A DNA stretch of 41,030 bases from Rhodocyclales bacterium RIFCSPLOWO2_02_FULL_63_24 (GTDB lineage: Bacteria > Pseudomonadota > Gammaproteobacteria > Burkholderiales > Rhodocyclaceae): assembly GCA_001828935.1 (NCBI GenBank), contig MHZX01000123.1, positions 1-41,030 on the forward strand, in the 5' to 3' direction. Positions 20,395 through 28,121 of this stretch are shown one piece after another (position 1 is the first letter of the stretch; every line of letters begins with the position of its first letter). The notes under the pieces were generated by a model, which saw only the letters and a program-made list of their open reading frames with translations, ran no database searches and was not told where the DNA came from. The position numbers and the translations under genes were made by a program.

Positions 20395-20787
20395 TCAGGC
20401 GGCTTCGGCGACGACGGTGTTGAACTTCAGCGAGCGGTGCTCTTCCTTCAGGTCGGTGCCGAATTCCAGCATCATGTCGTCGTCCTCGTCGTGCAGCCAG
20501 TCGACTGAAATCGACGGGCCGTTGCTGGCCTTCTCGTCGAGCATGCCGATCAGGGCGCGAATCAGCTTGGTGCTGGAACTGTTGAAATAGCGCAGGCCGA
20601 TGTTGACCTCGACCCTGCCGTCGGCGGGCAGTTTTTCCAGGTAGTTTTGCAGGCTGGAGCGGATCGGGCCGTAGAAACTCATCGCGTTCTCCGGGTAGGA
20701 CTCGCCGTGCATGCTGAGGCAGTGGCGGGAAAACTCGAAGCGGACTTCCGGCGTTTCGTTGCTGGCGGGGATGTGCAGGTCTTCCAT
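20395..20787 (-). CDS. siaC: SiaC-family (DUF1987) regulatory phosphoprotein
   Basis: A 130-residue protein of the DUF1987/SiaC family. In Pseudomonas aeruginosa SiaC is phosphorylated by SiaB and dephosphorylated by SiaA, and the unphosphorylated form activates the diguanylate cyclase SiaD. The family core is visible: SRHCLSMHGESYPENAMSFY, then the LRYFNSSSTK segment, where the family's phosphoacceptor Thr/Ser lies (Ser70 or a neighbour here). It is 28 nt downstream of siaB and 65 nt upstream of the EAL-GGDEF gene. Together these make a partner-switch whose output is most likely the adjacent c-di-GMP enzyme. Confidence 0.88.
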   Translation of the reverse strand: MEDLHIPASNETPEVRFEFSRHCLSMHGESYPENAMSFYGPIRSSLQNYLEKLPADGRVEVNIGLRYFNSSSTKLIRALIGMLDEKASNGPSISVDWLHDEDDDMMLEFGTDLKEEHRSLKFNTVVAEAA

Positions 20788-20815
20788 GATGGCTTGCTCC
20801 TGTAGTGCGGGGGGG

Positions 20816-21385
20816 TCAGATGGTGGCGCGCAGGTAGAGGTCGGCGCGTCCGCCGCTTGCCTCGCTGGCGAAGGCGATGCTGTATTCGATCGGTTCCGTG
20901 GCGTCGCGCGCCATGGTCAGGAAACCCAGGCCGGCGCCCTTGCTGACGCTGTCGCTGGCGTGGTCCTCGTTGCGCAGTTGTTCGCGGTAGGCTGCCTTGA
21001 TCTCGGCGATGCTCATCTGGCGCAGGGGTTCCAGCTTTTCGTGCAGGCGCGAGATGTCCTCCATGCGCACCGGATTGCCGCAGACGACAAAGAACTTCTC
21101 CTCGTCGTTGCGCCCGACGGCGAGCGCGCCGCACTTGGCCGGCGGTCCTGCGCCGTCGTCCTCGGTCAGCTCCGGGGCGTAGTGCAGGATGTTCTGCGCC
21201 ATTTCGATGAAGGTGGAGAACACCTTGCGCCGCGCCGCGCTGCTGGCGTTGACGCTGTCCAGGCGCTGCTTGAGCGAGTCGCCGATGGCGGCGATGACGT
21301 TCTGCGAAAACACGCCGGTGTAGTAGAAGATGACGCCGTTTTCGTGCGCGGTGTCGCGGAAGGTATTGAACAGGTCGAGTTTCAT
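20816..21385 (-). CDS. siaB: SiaB-family protein kinase
   Basis: A 189-residue protein resembling the SiaB (DUF6272) kinases, a GHKL-like ATPase relative that phosphorylates SiaC. The opening (DLFNTFRDTAHENGVIFYYTG) and the helix with FIEMAQNILHYAP, the likely N-box with its Asn, are characteristic; a late glycine-rich stretch (SKGAGLGFLTMARD) would bind ATP. The start ATG 21385 was chosen because it lies 14 nt after the phosphatase stop and gives the family N-terminus; the frame stays open far upstream without support. Confidence 0.85.
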   Translation of the reverse strand: MKLDLFNTFRDTAHENGVIFYYTGVFSQNVIAAIGDSLKQRLDSVNASSAARRKVFSTFIEMAQNILHYAPELTEDDGAGPPAKCGALAVGRNDEEKFFVVCGNPVRMEDISRLHEKLEPLRQMSIAEIKAAYREQLRNEDHASDSVSKGAGLGFLTMARDATEPIEYSIAFASEASGGRADLYLRATI

Positions 21386-21399
21386 GGTGAATGTCCCGG

Positions 21400-22698
21400 T
21401 CACAGGCGAAAGCCGATCAGGCCGACATCGTCGCGCCGCGCATCCTTGCCCTGGTAGTCCTCCAGCGCCTGCAGGATGACGCCGCGCAGCGGTGCCAGGG
21501 TGGTAGCGTGGCGGTGTTCGGCAAGCAGTGCGCACAGCCGCTTCTTGCCGAAGGCGATGCGCTTCGGCCCGCCCGGCTGGTCGATCAGGCCGTCTGTGGT
21601 GAGGTATGCGGCCGTGCCCGGCGGTAGCGGGAAGCTGTGGTTCTGCCAGGTCTGGTCCATTGGCGTCGAGGCGTAGCCGACGCCGGCCCGGTCGCCTTCG
21701 AACAGTTCGATCTCCTGACCGGGACGCAGCAGGATCAGCGGCGAGTGGGCGCCCGCATAAATCATCTGCCGTTCGGCCGGGGCCACCCAGCAGAAGGCGG
21801 CGTCCATGCCGTCGTCGGAGCGGTGCTCGGCTTCGTCGTTGCTGGCTGCGGCCTTGTGGCGGTGGTCGATCTGGCCCAGCGCGCTCTTGACCCGCTGGTT
21901 GACCTCCGTCATCACCGCCGCCGGATCCTGCCTGTTTTCCTCGCGCAAAGCGCTGTCGATGAAGGAGGCCATGATCAATGTCATGAAGGCGCCGGGCACG
22001 CCGTGGCCGGTACAGTCGAACAGGGTCAGGAAAAAGCCGTCGTCGAAGCGGCGGCAATAGAAGTAATCGCCGCCCACCAGATCGCGCGGCTCCCACAGCA
22101 GCAGATGGTCCGGCAGCAGGCTGCGCAAGGCTTCGCGCGAAGGGCGCAGGAACGAACGCTGGATGACGCTGGCGTAGTCGATGCTCTCCATCACGATCCG
22201 GCTCTTCTCCGCCTGCATGCCGGCGATGGCGCGCACCAGATCCTGGCCGGTGCCCATACCGAGGTAGCGGCCGCCGGCGGTGATGACGAAGCCGTCGTTG
22301 AGGGTCTTGCCGCCGGCATCGACGACGCGGAAGCTCAGGTCCTGGATGCTCATGTCGCCGTCGACGATCAGCGGCTGCTTGTCCATGAAGGCGATGCAAC
22401 TCTTGCGGCCGTAGACCTCGCGGTGAAACGGCCGGGCGAAGGAATCCATGAAGATGTTGCGGTTGATCAGGCCGATCGGCCGGTCGTCTTCGGCCACCGG
22501 CAGCGCCGACAGGCCCGGCGCGGCATCGAACAGGGCGAATACTTCGTCGTTGGTCTGGCTGGGCGATACGGCGGGCAGCGGTATCACCAGGCTGATGGCG
22601 AGGCCCTTTTGCTGGCCTGGCGCCGCGGCTGCCGGAGCGGCGGGCGCGGCGGGTGCGGCGGGTGCGGCGGGTGCGGCGGCGACTGAAAGAACGGGCAT
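21400..22698 (-). CDS. CBS-domain plus PP2C/SpoIIE phosphatase, SiaA-like
   Basis: A soluble 432-residue protein. After a short Ala/Pro linker (about 6-28) there is a CBS-type sensory module (about 35-165) and a PP2C/SpoIIE phosphatase domain (about 170-432), with metal-binding Asp in LVGGDYF (Asp211), Asp in FDCTGHGVPGA (Asp228) and the C-terminal DDVGLIGF. It heads the operon in the position of SiaA, the phosphatase that reactivates SiaC. P. aeruginosa SiaA is membrane-bound with a HAMP domain; here the sensor is a cytoplasmic CBS-like unit related to the one in the EAL-GGDEF protein. Start ATG 22698 has GGAG at 7 nt and lies downstream of the inferred transcription start; an ATG at 22728 would fall too close to the -10. 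Confidence 0.87.
   Translation of the reverse strand: MPVLSVAAAPAAPAAPAAPAAPAAAAPGQQKGLAISLVIPLPAVSPSQTNDEVFALFDAAPGLSALPVAEDDRPIGLINRNIFMDSFARPFHREVYGRKSCIAFMDKQPLIVDGDMSIQDLSFRVVDAGGKTLNDGFVITAGGRYLGMGTGQDLVRAIAGMQAEKSRIVMESIDYASVIQRSFLRPSREALRSLLPDHLLLWEPRDLVGGDYFYCRRFDDGFFLTLFDCTGHGVPGAFMTLIMASFIDSALREENRQDPAAVMTEVNQRVKSALGQIDHRHKAAASNDEAEHRSDDGMDAAFCWVAPAERQMIYAGAHSPLILLRPGQEIELFEGDRAGVGYASTPMDQTWQNHSFPLPPGTAAYLTTDGLIDQPGGPKRIAFGKKRLCALLAEHRHATTLAPLRGVILQALEDYQGKDARRDDVGLIGFRL
22635..22680 (-). repeat. 9-bp tandem repeat encoding an Ala/Pro linker
   Basis: Several 9-bp units (GTGCGGCGG on the plus strand, the upstream ones imperfect) encode Ala-Ala-Pro repeats near the N-terminus of the SiaA-like phosphatase. 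The number of units could vary by slippage without breaking the frame. Confidence 0.7.
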
Positions 22699-22731
22699 GG
22701 AATGCTCCGGTAAATGTTGTTGGAGCAAACC

Positions 22732-22776
22732 ATCCTAGGGTTCGAATATTACAGATCGATAACGACTTTGTTGCAG
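22732..22776 (-). promoter_or_regulatory. candidate PhoB box and -10 of the Sia-like operon
   Basis: Minus strand: CTGCAAC-N4-TCGTTAT-N4-CTGTAAT (22776 to 22748), exact 11-bp period, then 10 bp, then TAGGAT (22737-22732). The spacing is the same as at the porin and pstS promoters. Transcription would begin near 22725, about 27 nt before the chosen start codon. Confidence 0.6.
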
Positions 22777-22795
22777 TGCGGCGGTGTCCAGCTTA

Positions 22796-24325
22796 TCAGG
22801 CGGGCGACTTGTCCAGGTGCGGCAGATCGAGGCCGCGGATGCGTTTCAGCTTGTTGGGGATGTCGCCGAGCAGGGCCGCATGACGCGGTCCGTGCCAGCC
22901 GCCGATCAGGGTTACGGCTTCGCGCAAGTGCGGGTCCTTGCCGGCGCAGACCATCAGCAAGGTGCCGGCACTGGCCAGATCGTTGAGCTGACCGAGTTCC
23001 TCCTGCAAGCCCGCAAGCCGCTTGATGACCGTGACGCCTGACTTGCCAGGGATCATGGGGCCGAAGAACTCGATGGCGTAACGCAGGCGCTTGATGCCGA
23101 TGCGCAGTTCATGCAGCGACGGAGGATAGTCGACGCGGGCGGCGTCGGCCAGTTCGAGAATCCGCTTCAGCAGCCGGCGCAGGCGACGGTCGGCGAATTG
23201 CAGCAGGGACGGCATTCCCGCGGCGGCGTCCGCCGCTTCGACAAAGGGTGCGCGCTGCAGCAGGCTGCCGGCGGTCAGCAGCAACTGGCCGTAGCCGGGT
23301 TGGCGCAGCACATGGCGGGTGTCTGCGCGCGCGGCGTAAAGGCGGTTGGTGATGGCGCCGGCCAGGTCGGTCAGGCGCGGCTCATCGGGCAGGGCCTTGG
23401 CCACCGGGGCGACAATCTCCGCCATCAGCACGTCGAGGTCGCGGGCCTGCCCCAGCGCGCGCATCAGTTCGCGCATCGGCGGCAACAACTGCTCGGCGAA
23501 ACCGGCCGGCAGCACCGGACGGAACATGCGCAGCGCGGCACGCAGGCGGCGCGTGGCGACCCGCATCTGATGCACGTATTCGGGATCGTCGCGGTGCACC
23601 GCCCCATCGTGGTTGAGTTGCAGGTGCGACAGGCAATCCAGCGCGATCAGGCGGAACGCCGCGAGCGGCGTGTCGCCGGCGTCGATCGGCACTTCGCCGG
23701 CCTTCACCGGGGCCGGCGGCGTGGCGAGGAACAGCCGGTAGCCGCGCTCCGCCTTGGACAGCAGCAGCGGCGGCAGGGCCAGGCGCTGGCCGAGCTGCAG
23801 GGCGAGGGCGTACAGACTGTCGATGCCGCCCGAGAGCAGTTGCAGTTCGAGTTCGGAGATCGTGTCGCGGCGGCCGCTGGAGGCAATCCAGCCGCGGTCG
23901 AGTTTGACCAGGATGCGGTTGTCCTTGCCCATATCGAGTTGCCAGACGGTGCGCCGGAAATTGGTTTCGAAGATCGCCGCGAGGCGGCCGGCGATCTTGT
24001 CCCGCTGCAGCCAGTCGCGCAGTTCGGCGTCCTCAACGTGGGAGAAATCGAAATGGTTGAGGTAGGGCGCCTGCCACTCGGGTCTTTGTGTCAGGCCGCC
24101 GCGCGACTCGTCCTGGCGCTTGATGGTCTGCTGCCACGTGTTGCCGTGCTTGCGCAGACGCAGCAGGATGCCGGCGCGGCGCAGCGCCATGCGTCGGGTG
24201 TCGTAATAGATGCTGACCAGATGGTGCTGCTCGCGCGCGGACTCGCGGGCAAGCGACGGGTGCCGCAGCAGGGCGCCGTGACGGTCCTCGGCCAGCGCCA
24301 GCTTGAGAGCGATTTGTTGAGCCAT
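22796..24325 (-). CDS. CYTH-CHAD domain protein (YgiF-like)
   Basis: A 509-residue cytoplasmic protein with an N-terminal CYTH tunnel domain (about 1-205) and a C-terminal CHAD domain (about 215-500) made of two helical repeats, each with His and Arg/Lys-rich helices (YVHQMRVATRRLR near 248, LHELRIGIKRLRY near 405). E. coli YgiF with the same layout is an inorganic triphosphatase, and CHAD domains bind polyphosphate. The ExExK metal motif that opens CYTH domains is degenerate here: MAQQIALK in place of MAQEIELK, losing both Glu (positions 4 and 6). ELELQLL near 170 is retained. Catalysis is therefore doubtful, and a polyphosphate-binding role seems more likely. Confidence 0.87.
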   Translation of the reverse strand: MAQQIALKLALAEDRHGALLRHPSLARESAREQHHLVSIYYDTRRMALRRAGILLRLRKHGNTWQQTIKRQDESRGGLTQRPEWQAPYLNHFDFSHVEDAELRDWLQRDKIAGRLAAIFETNFRRTVWQLDMGKDNRILVKLDRGWIASSGRRDTISELELQLLSGGIDSLYALALQLGQRLALPPLLLSKAERGYRLFLATPPAPVKAGEVPIDAGDTPLAAFRLIALDCLSHLQLNHDGAVHRDDPEYVHQMRVATRRLRAALRMFRPVLPAGFAEQLLPPMRELMRALGQARDLDVLMAEIVAPVAKALPDEPRLTDLAGAITNRLYAARADTRHVLRQPGYGQLLLTAGSLLQRAPFVEAADAAAGMPSLLQFADRRLRRLLKRILELADAARVDYPPSLHELRIGIKRLRYAIEFFGPMIPGKSGVTVIKRLAGLQEELGQLNDLASAGTLLMVCAGKDPHLREAVTLIGGWHGPRHAALLGDIPNKLKRIRGLDLPHLDKSPA

Positions 24326-24355
24326 CGGGTCGATGCCGGAAGCGGATTGAAGCCC

Positions 24356-24400
24356 AGTTTAGCCTTCGCTGCCGCGAGAATTATTACAGTTGTATTGCAC
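24356..24400 (-). promoter_or_regulatory. possible PhoB box upstream of the CYTH-CHAD gene
   Basis: Minus strand: GTGCAAT-N4-CTGTAAT (24400 to 24383) at 11-bp period, a third heptamer in register that is poor (CTCGCGG), then 10 bp and TAAACT (24361-24356). This is weaker than the other four sites because the half-site next to the -10 does not match. Confidence 0.35.
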
Positions 24401-24424
24401 CCGCATCGTGTTGCGGCGGAGCGG

Positions 24425-24453
24425 CAAGAGTCGGCGCTGGCGACACGGCGGCG
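24425..24453 (+). repeat. dispersed 26-bp repeat, perfect copy
   Basis: CAAGAGTCGGCGCTGG followed by CGACACGGCGGCG, identical over 29 bp to the copy at 29166. It lies between the CYTH-CHAD gene and creB. The core can fold into a short imperfect hairpin (GTCG...CGAC). Confidence 0.85.
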
Positions 24454-24526
24454 GGATTGGAAAGGGCTCGTCTGGTAATCTTCGTTACGGTGTTTTCTCT
24501 TATCACAGTCCCAAGCTCATACCGAC

Positions 24527-25210
24527 GTGCAAACCACAATTCTGATCGTCGATGACGAACCGAGCATTGCCGACACCCTGGATTACGCGCTGCGTACCGA
24601 GGGCTTCCAAACCCTTTGCGTCGGGCTAGGCCGGCAGGCTTTGGCGGCCTTGCACGACAATGACGTCGCTCTGGTCATTCTCGATGTCGGCCTGCCAGAC
24701 ATGAATGGCTTTGATGTGTGTCGCGAACTGCGGCGCGAATCGGATGTGCCGGTGATTTTCCTCACGGCGCGCGCAGACGAGGTCGATCGGATTGTGGGTC
24801 TGGAACTCGGCGCCGACGACTATGTGGCGAAGCCCTTCAGTCCGCGCGAAGTGGCCTCGCGGGTGCGCGCCATCCTGCGCCGGGCCCGTCAACCGGGGCC
24901 CGTCGTGAGGGCGGAGCGGCCGCGCTTTCAGATCGATATCGAAGCTGCGCGCATCGCCTGGGACGGTACCTGGCTGGCGCTGACGCGCTATGAATACGGG
25001 CTGCTTTGTGCCTTGTTGGAGCGTCCCGGGCGGGTGCTGAGCCGCGCCCGTCTGATGGAACTGGTCTGGAGCGATGCCGAGGAAAGCCTGGAGCGCACGG
25101 TGGACGCGCACGTCAAGACCCTGCGTGCCAAGCTGCGCGCGATCCGCGGCGATGACCCGATCGAGACGCACCGCGGACTCGGTTACAGCATACGCGGCAG
25201 CGCATCGTGA
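24527..25210 (+). CDS. creB: response regulator CreB
   Basis: OmpR-family response regulator of 227 residues: receiver domain (1-120) with the acidic pair DDE (10-12), phosphoacceptor Asp53 (LDVGLPDMNG) and Lys near 102 (AKPFS), and a winged-helix output domain (about 130-225). With creC and creD downstream it is the CreBC system, which in enterobacteria responds to growth conditions and envelope stress and activates creD. The start is GTG 24527. It overlaps creC by 4 nt (GTGA). Confidence 0.92.
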   Translation: MQTTILIVDDEPSIADTLDYALRTEGFQTLCVGLGRQALAALHDNDVALVILDVGLPDMNGFDVCRELRRESDVPVIFLTARADEVDRIVGLELGADDYVAKPFSPREVASRVRAILRRARQPGPVVRAERPRFQIDIEAARIAWDGTWLALTRYEYGLLCALLERPGRVLSRARLMELVWSDAEESLERTVDAHVKTLRAKLRAIRGDDPIETHRGLGYSIRGSAS

Positions 25211-26631
25211 ACATCGCGATCCGCCTGTTCCTCGGATATTTCCTGATCGTCGGCGTGGCGGCCTGGTTTGTGGTCAATATTTTCGCCCGCGAAGTCGAGC
25301 CCGGCGTACGCCAGGCCACCGAGGACACGCTGGTCGATACTGCCAACTTGCTGGCCGAATTGGCGGTGGACGAACTGGCCGCCGGCAAGATTGGTCAGGG
25401 CGGTTTTGCCGCCGCCGTGCGCAACGCGCAACTGCGCGAACCGCAGGCGTCGATTTGGGGCGTCAGCAAGGAGTCGGTCGATTTCCGGGTCTATCTGACC
25501 GATGCCCGCGGCATTGTCGTGTATGACTCCGAGGGCGTCGCGGTGAATGCCGATTACAGCCAGTGGCGCGACGTGGCCCGCGTCCTGCACGGCGAATACG
25601 GCGCTCGCAGCACGCGCGAAGACCCTGCCGATCCGGAGAGTTCGGTGATGTATGTGGCGGCGCCAGTGCTGCGTCAGGGCGCGCTGATCGGCGTGCTCAC
25701 TGTGGCCAAGCCAATGACGGCACTGACACCTTATGTCGAGCGCGCCCGCGACCGGGTCAGGCGCGCGGGCTTCGTCCTGCTCGGGGTCTCGGCCGTGATC
25801 GGCTTGTTGTTTACGCTTTGGCTGACCTGGTCGCTGAACCGGCTGCGCGACTATGCGCGGTCGGTCGCCAACGGCGACAAGGTGCTGCCGCCGACCGTCG
25901 GCGGGCGCCAGTTGTCCGAGTTGGCGCGGGCGCTGGCCCTGATGCGGGAACGCCTGGATGGCAAGCAGTATGTCGAAAACTACGTGCAAAGCCTCGCCCA
26001 CGAAATGAAAAGCCCCTTGACGGCCGTGCGCGGCGCCGCCGAGTTGCTGCAGGAAGACCCCTCCGTCGCGGACCGGCAGCGCTTCGCCCGCAGCATCGTC
26101 GAGCAGGCCGAGCGCATGCAGTTGATCATCGAGCGTCTGCTGGCGCTGGCGCGCATCGAACAATTGCAGGCACCCGAGGAGATTCGCGACATCGCGCTGG
26201 GCGATCTGGCGCGCGAGGCGCTGGCCGGTCGGGCGGAACAACTGGCGGCGCGCGGCATCACGGCGCGCATCGGCGGCGAACTGGCGGCCCAGGTGCGCGG
26301 CGATCCTTTCCTGCTGCAACAGGCCGTCGGCAACCTGTTGGACAACGCCATCGAATTTTCTTCGGATGGCGCGGGGATCGAAATCGACATCGGCGGCGAT
26401 GGCGCCCACCACGTTGTTTCGGTACGCGACCACGGTCCCGGCGCGCCGGATTTCGCCTTGCCGCATTTGTTTGAGCGCTTCTATTCGCTGCCGCGCCCGG
26501 CCACCGGTCGGAAGAGCACCGGTCTGGGCCTCGCCTTCGTGCGCGAAGTGGCCAAGCTTCACGGCGGTCGCGTCGAGTTCGCCAATGCGGTTGACGGCGG
26601 CGCCGTGGCCCGGCTTGCGCTTTCCCTCTGA
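25207..26631 (+). CDS. creC: sensor histidine kinase CreC
   Basis: Inner-membrane sensor kinase of 474 residues. Two membrane segments (about 6-25 and 185-206) flank a periplasmic sensor of the CreC type; a HAMP-like linker follows. The H-box is SLAHEMKSPLTAVRGAAELL with His265, nearly identical to what I recall of E. coli CreC, then N-box (NLLDNAIEF), G1 (DHGPGA) and G2 (STGLGLAFV). Start GTG 25207 overlaps the creB stop by 4 nt, so the two are co-translated. Confidence 0.93.
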   Translation: MNIAIRLFLGYFLIVGVAAWFVVNIFAREVEPGVRQATEDTLVDTANLLAELAVDELAAGKIGQGGFAAAVRNAQLREPQASIWGVSKESVDFRVYLTDARGIVVYDSEGVAVNADYSQWRDVARVLHGEYGARSTREDPADPESSVMYVAAPVLRQGALIGVLTVAKPMTALTPYVERARDRVRRAGFVLLGVSAVIGLLFTLWLTWSLNRLRDYARSVANGDKVLPPTVGGRQLSELARALALMRERLDGKQYVENYVQSLAHEMKSPLTAVRGAAELLQEDPSVADRQRFARSIVEQAERMQLIIERLLALARIEQLQAPEEIRDIALGDLAREALAGRAEQLAARGITARIGGELAAQVRGDPFLLQQAVGNLLDNAIEFSSDGAGIEIDIGGDGAHHVVSVRDHGPGAPDFALPHLFERFYSLPRPATGRKSTGLGLAFVREVAKLHGGRVEFANAVDGGAVARLALSL

Positions 26632-26707
26632 CGGGCGCCTGCCGGCTCCCCCTCCCCAGCACCTCCCCCCGCGAGGGGTATGGGAGCGTCGTGAGTGGCT
26701 GTGTGGC

Positions 26708-26755
26708 TTTCACGCGACTTCATACTCGCTTCATTTTCGCTTCTCCGCTACTTCA
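26708..26755 (+). promoter_or_regulatory. array of five CreB cre-tag half-sites before creD
   Basis: TTCAC (26708), TTCAT (26718), TTCAT (26729), TTCTC (26740) and TTCAC (26751) follow one another at 10, 11, 11 and 11 bp. The known enterobacterial CreB site is TTCAC-N6-TTCAC, i.e. 11-bp spacing. A hexamer TAGCCT at 26766 could serve as a -10, and creD starts at 26804. CreB binding is inferred from the match and the context. Confidence 0.75.
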
Positions 26756-26803
26756 CCGCGGGCTCTTAGCCTCACTCCACCGAATTCATCCGAGGGGAGT
26801 GCC

Positions 26804-28120
26804 ATGCAGAAGAAACTGTTCCAGAAGCTCGCGGCGATTGCCGTCCTGTCATTGCTGCTGCTGATTCCGCTGTCCCTCATCGAGGGCCAGATTGCCGGCC
26901 GCAGTGCGCGTCAGGCCGAGGTCATGCGTAATATCGCCGAATCGGCGGCCGGCGCCCAAACCCTGATCGGGCCCGTGCTCGCGGTCCGCTACCACGAGCG
27001 CGTCGAGCGGCGGGGAAAAGACGAGACGATGCATCACGAGATCGTCACGCGCACCGAGGTCTTGCCGCCGCAGCGACTGGATATCGGCGGCGAGGCGCGG
27101 GTCGAAACCCGCAGTCGCGGTCTCTACCGGGCGCGCCTGTATCACTTGGCGCTTCAGATCGCGGGCAAGGCGGTCGTGCCACCCGGCTTGGGCCTGACTT
27201 CGTTGCGCAACATCGTCGATGCCCAGGCGATTCTGGTGCTCGGCGTTGCCGATCCGCGAGGCGTCGACAACGACCCGGAAGTCAGCGTCAACGGACGTGC
27301 GCATCGCTTTGCCACCGGCACCTTCGGCGTTGTCGCCGGGCAGGGCGTGCATGTGCCGCTGGGTCCGGTCGACCTCGCCACGGGCGGCAGTTTCGAGTTT
27401 GCATTGCCGCTCAACCTCACCGGTTCCGAACGCCTGGCAATCGCCCCGGCGGGCAATGCGACCACGGTGACGCTGAAATCCGACTGGCCGCATCCGAGTT
27501 TCCAGGGGCGCTTCCTGCCGACGACACGCACGGTTGGCGCGGCCGGATTCGATGCGCGCTGGCAGGTGTCGCACCTTGCGCGCAGCTTCGATCGCGTGCT
27601 CAAGAGCAGTGAGGCCAATCCGTCGGGCGAGACGCTGGACATCAGCTTCATGGAGCCGGTGAATGTCTATCTGAAATCCGAGCGCGCGGTGAAGTACGGG
27701 CTGCTCTTCGTCGTCCTCACCTTTGCCGCCTTCTTCCTGACCGAGGTACTGCGCCGCCTGGCGATCCATCCGCTGCAATACCTGCTGGTCGGCCTGGCCC
27801 TGGCGATCTTCTTCCTGCTGCTCATCGCGCTGTCGGAACATCTCAGCTTTGCCCTTGCCTACGGCATATCGGCGACGGCTTGCGTGACCCTGATCGGCAC
27901 CTACCTGTCCGGCGCGCTGGGCAGCCGCTGGCGCGGTGCGGCCTTCGGCGCGGGCATAGCAGCCTTGTACGGCGTGCTCTATGGTGTGCTGCTGTCCGAG
28001 GACAATGCCTTGCTGATGGGCGCGCTGCTGCTGTTCGCCGCACTCGGCGCCAGCATGCTCGCCACGCGGCGCATCGACTGGTATGGGATCGGCGGCGGCG
28101 CGGCCGAAGGAGGGCTGTGA
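26804..28120 (+). CDS. creD: inner-membrane protein CreD
   Basis: A 438-residue member of the CreD/Cet family of inner-membrane proteins, the main output of CreBC; in other bacteria it affects colicin tolerance, envelope integrity and beta-lactam response, but its biochemical role is not known. One N-terminal membrane segment (about 8-26) is followed by a long periplasmic part with family motifs (QTLIGPVLAVRYHE, EVLPPQRLDI, DWPHPSFQGRFLP) and a cluster of about five membrane segments from 300 onward. Start ATG 26804 has a GAGGGGAG site. It is preceded by the cre-tag array, which implies its own promoter in addition to any creBC read-through. Confidence 0.92.
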   Translation: MQKKLFQKLAAIAVLSLLLLIPLSLIEGQIAGRSARQAEVMRNIAESAAGAQTLIGPVLAVRYHERVERRGKDETMHHEIVTRTEVLPPQRLDIGGEARVETRSRGLYRARLYHLALQIAGKAVVPPGLGLTSLRNIVDAQAILVLGVADPRGVDNDPEVSVNGRAHRFATGTFGVVAGQGVHVPLGPVDLATGGSFEFALPLNLTGSERLAIAPAGNATTVTLKSDWPHPSFQGRFLPTTRTVGAAGFDARWQVSHLARSFDRVLKSSEANPSGETLDISFMEPVNVYLKSERAVKYGLLFVVLTFAAFFLTEVLRRLAIHPLQYLLVGLALAIFFLLLIALSEHLSFALAYGISATACVTLIGTYLSGALGSRWRGAAFGAGIAALYGVLYGVLLSEDNALLMGALLLFAALGASMLATRRIDWYGIGGGAAEGGL

Positions 28121-28121
28121 G

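Noticed and set aside
18257-20590. 777-residue plus-strand frame across the EAL-GGDEF and SiaC genes
   Set aside because: Antisense to genes with clear catalytic motifs; no ribosome site or family similarity.
24477-24491. PhoB half-sites upstream of creB (TGGTAAT and GTTACGG)
   Set aside because: The two heptamers face opposite directions and do not form an 11-bp direct repeat.
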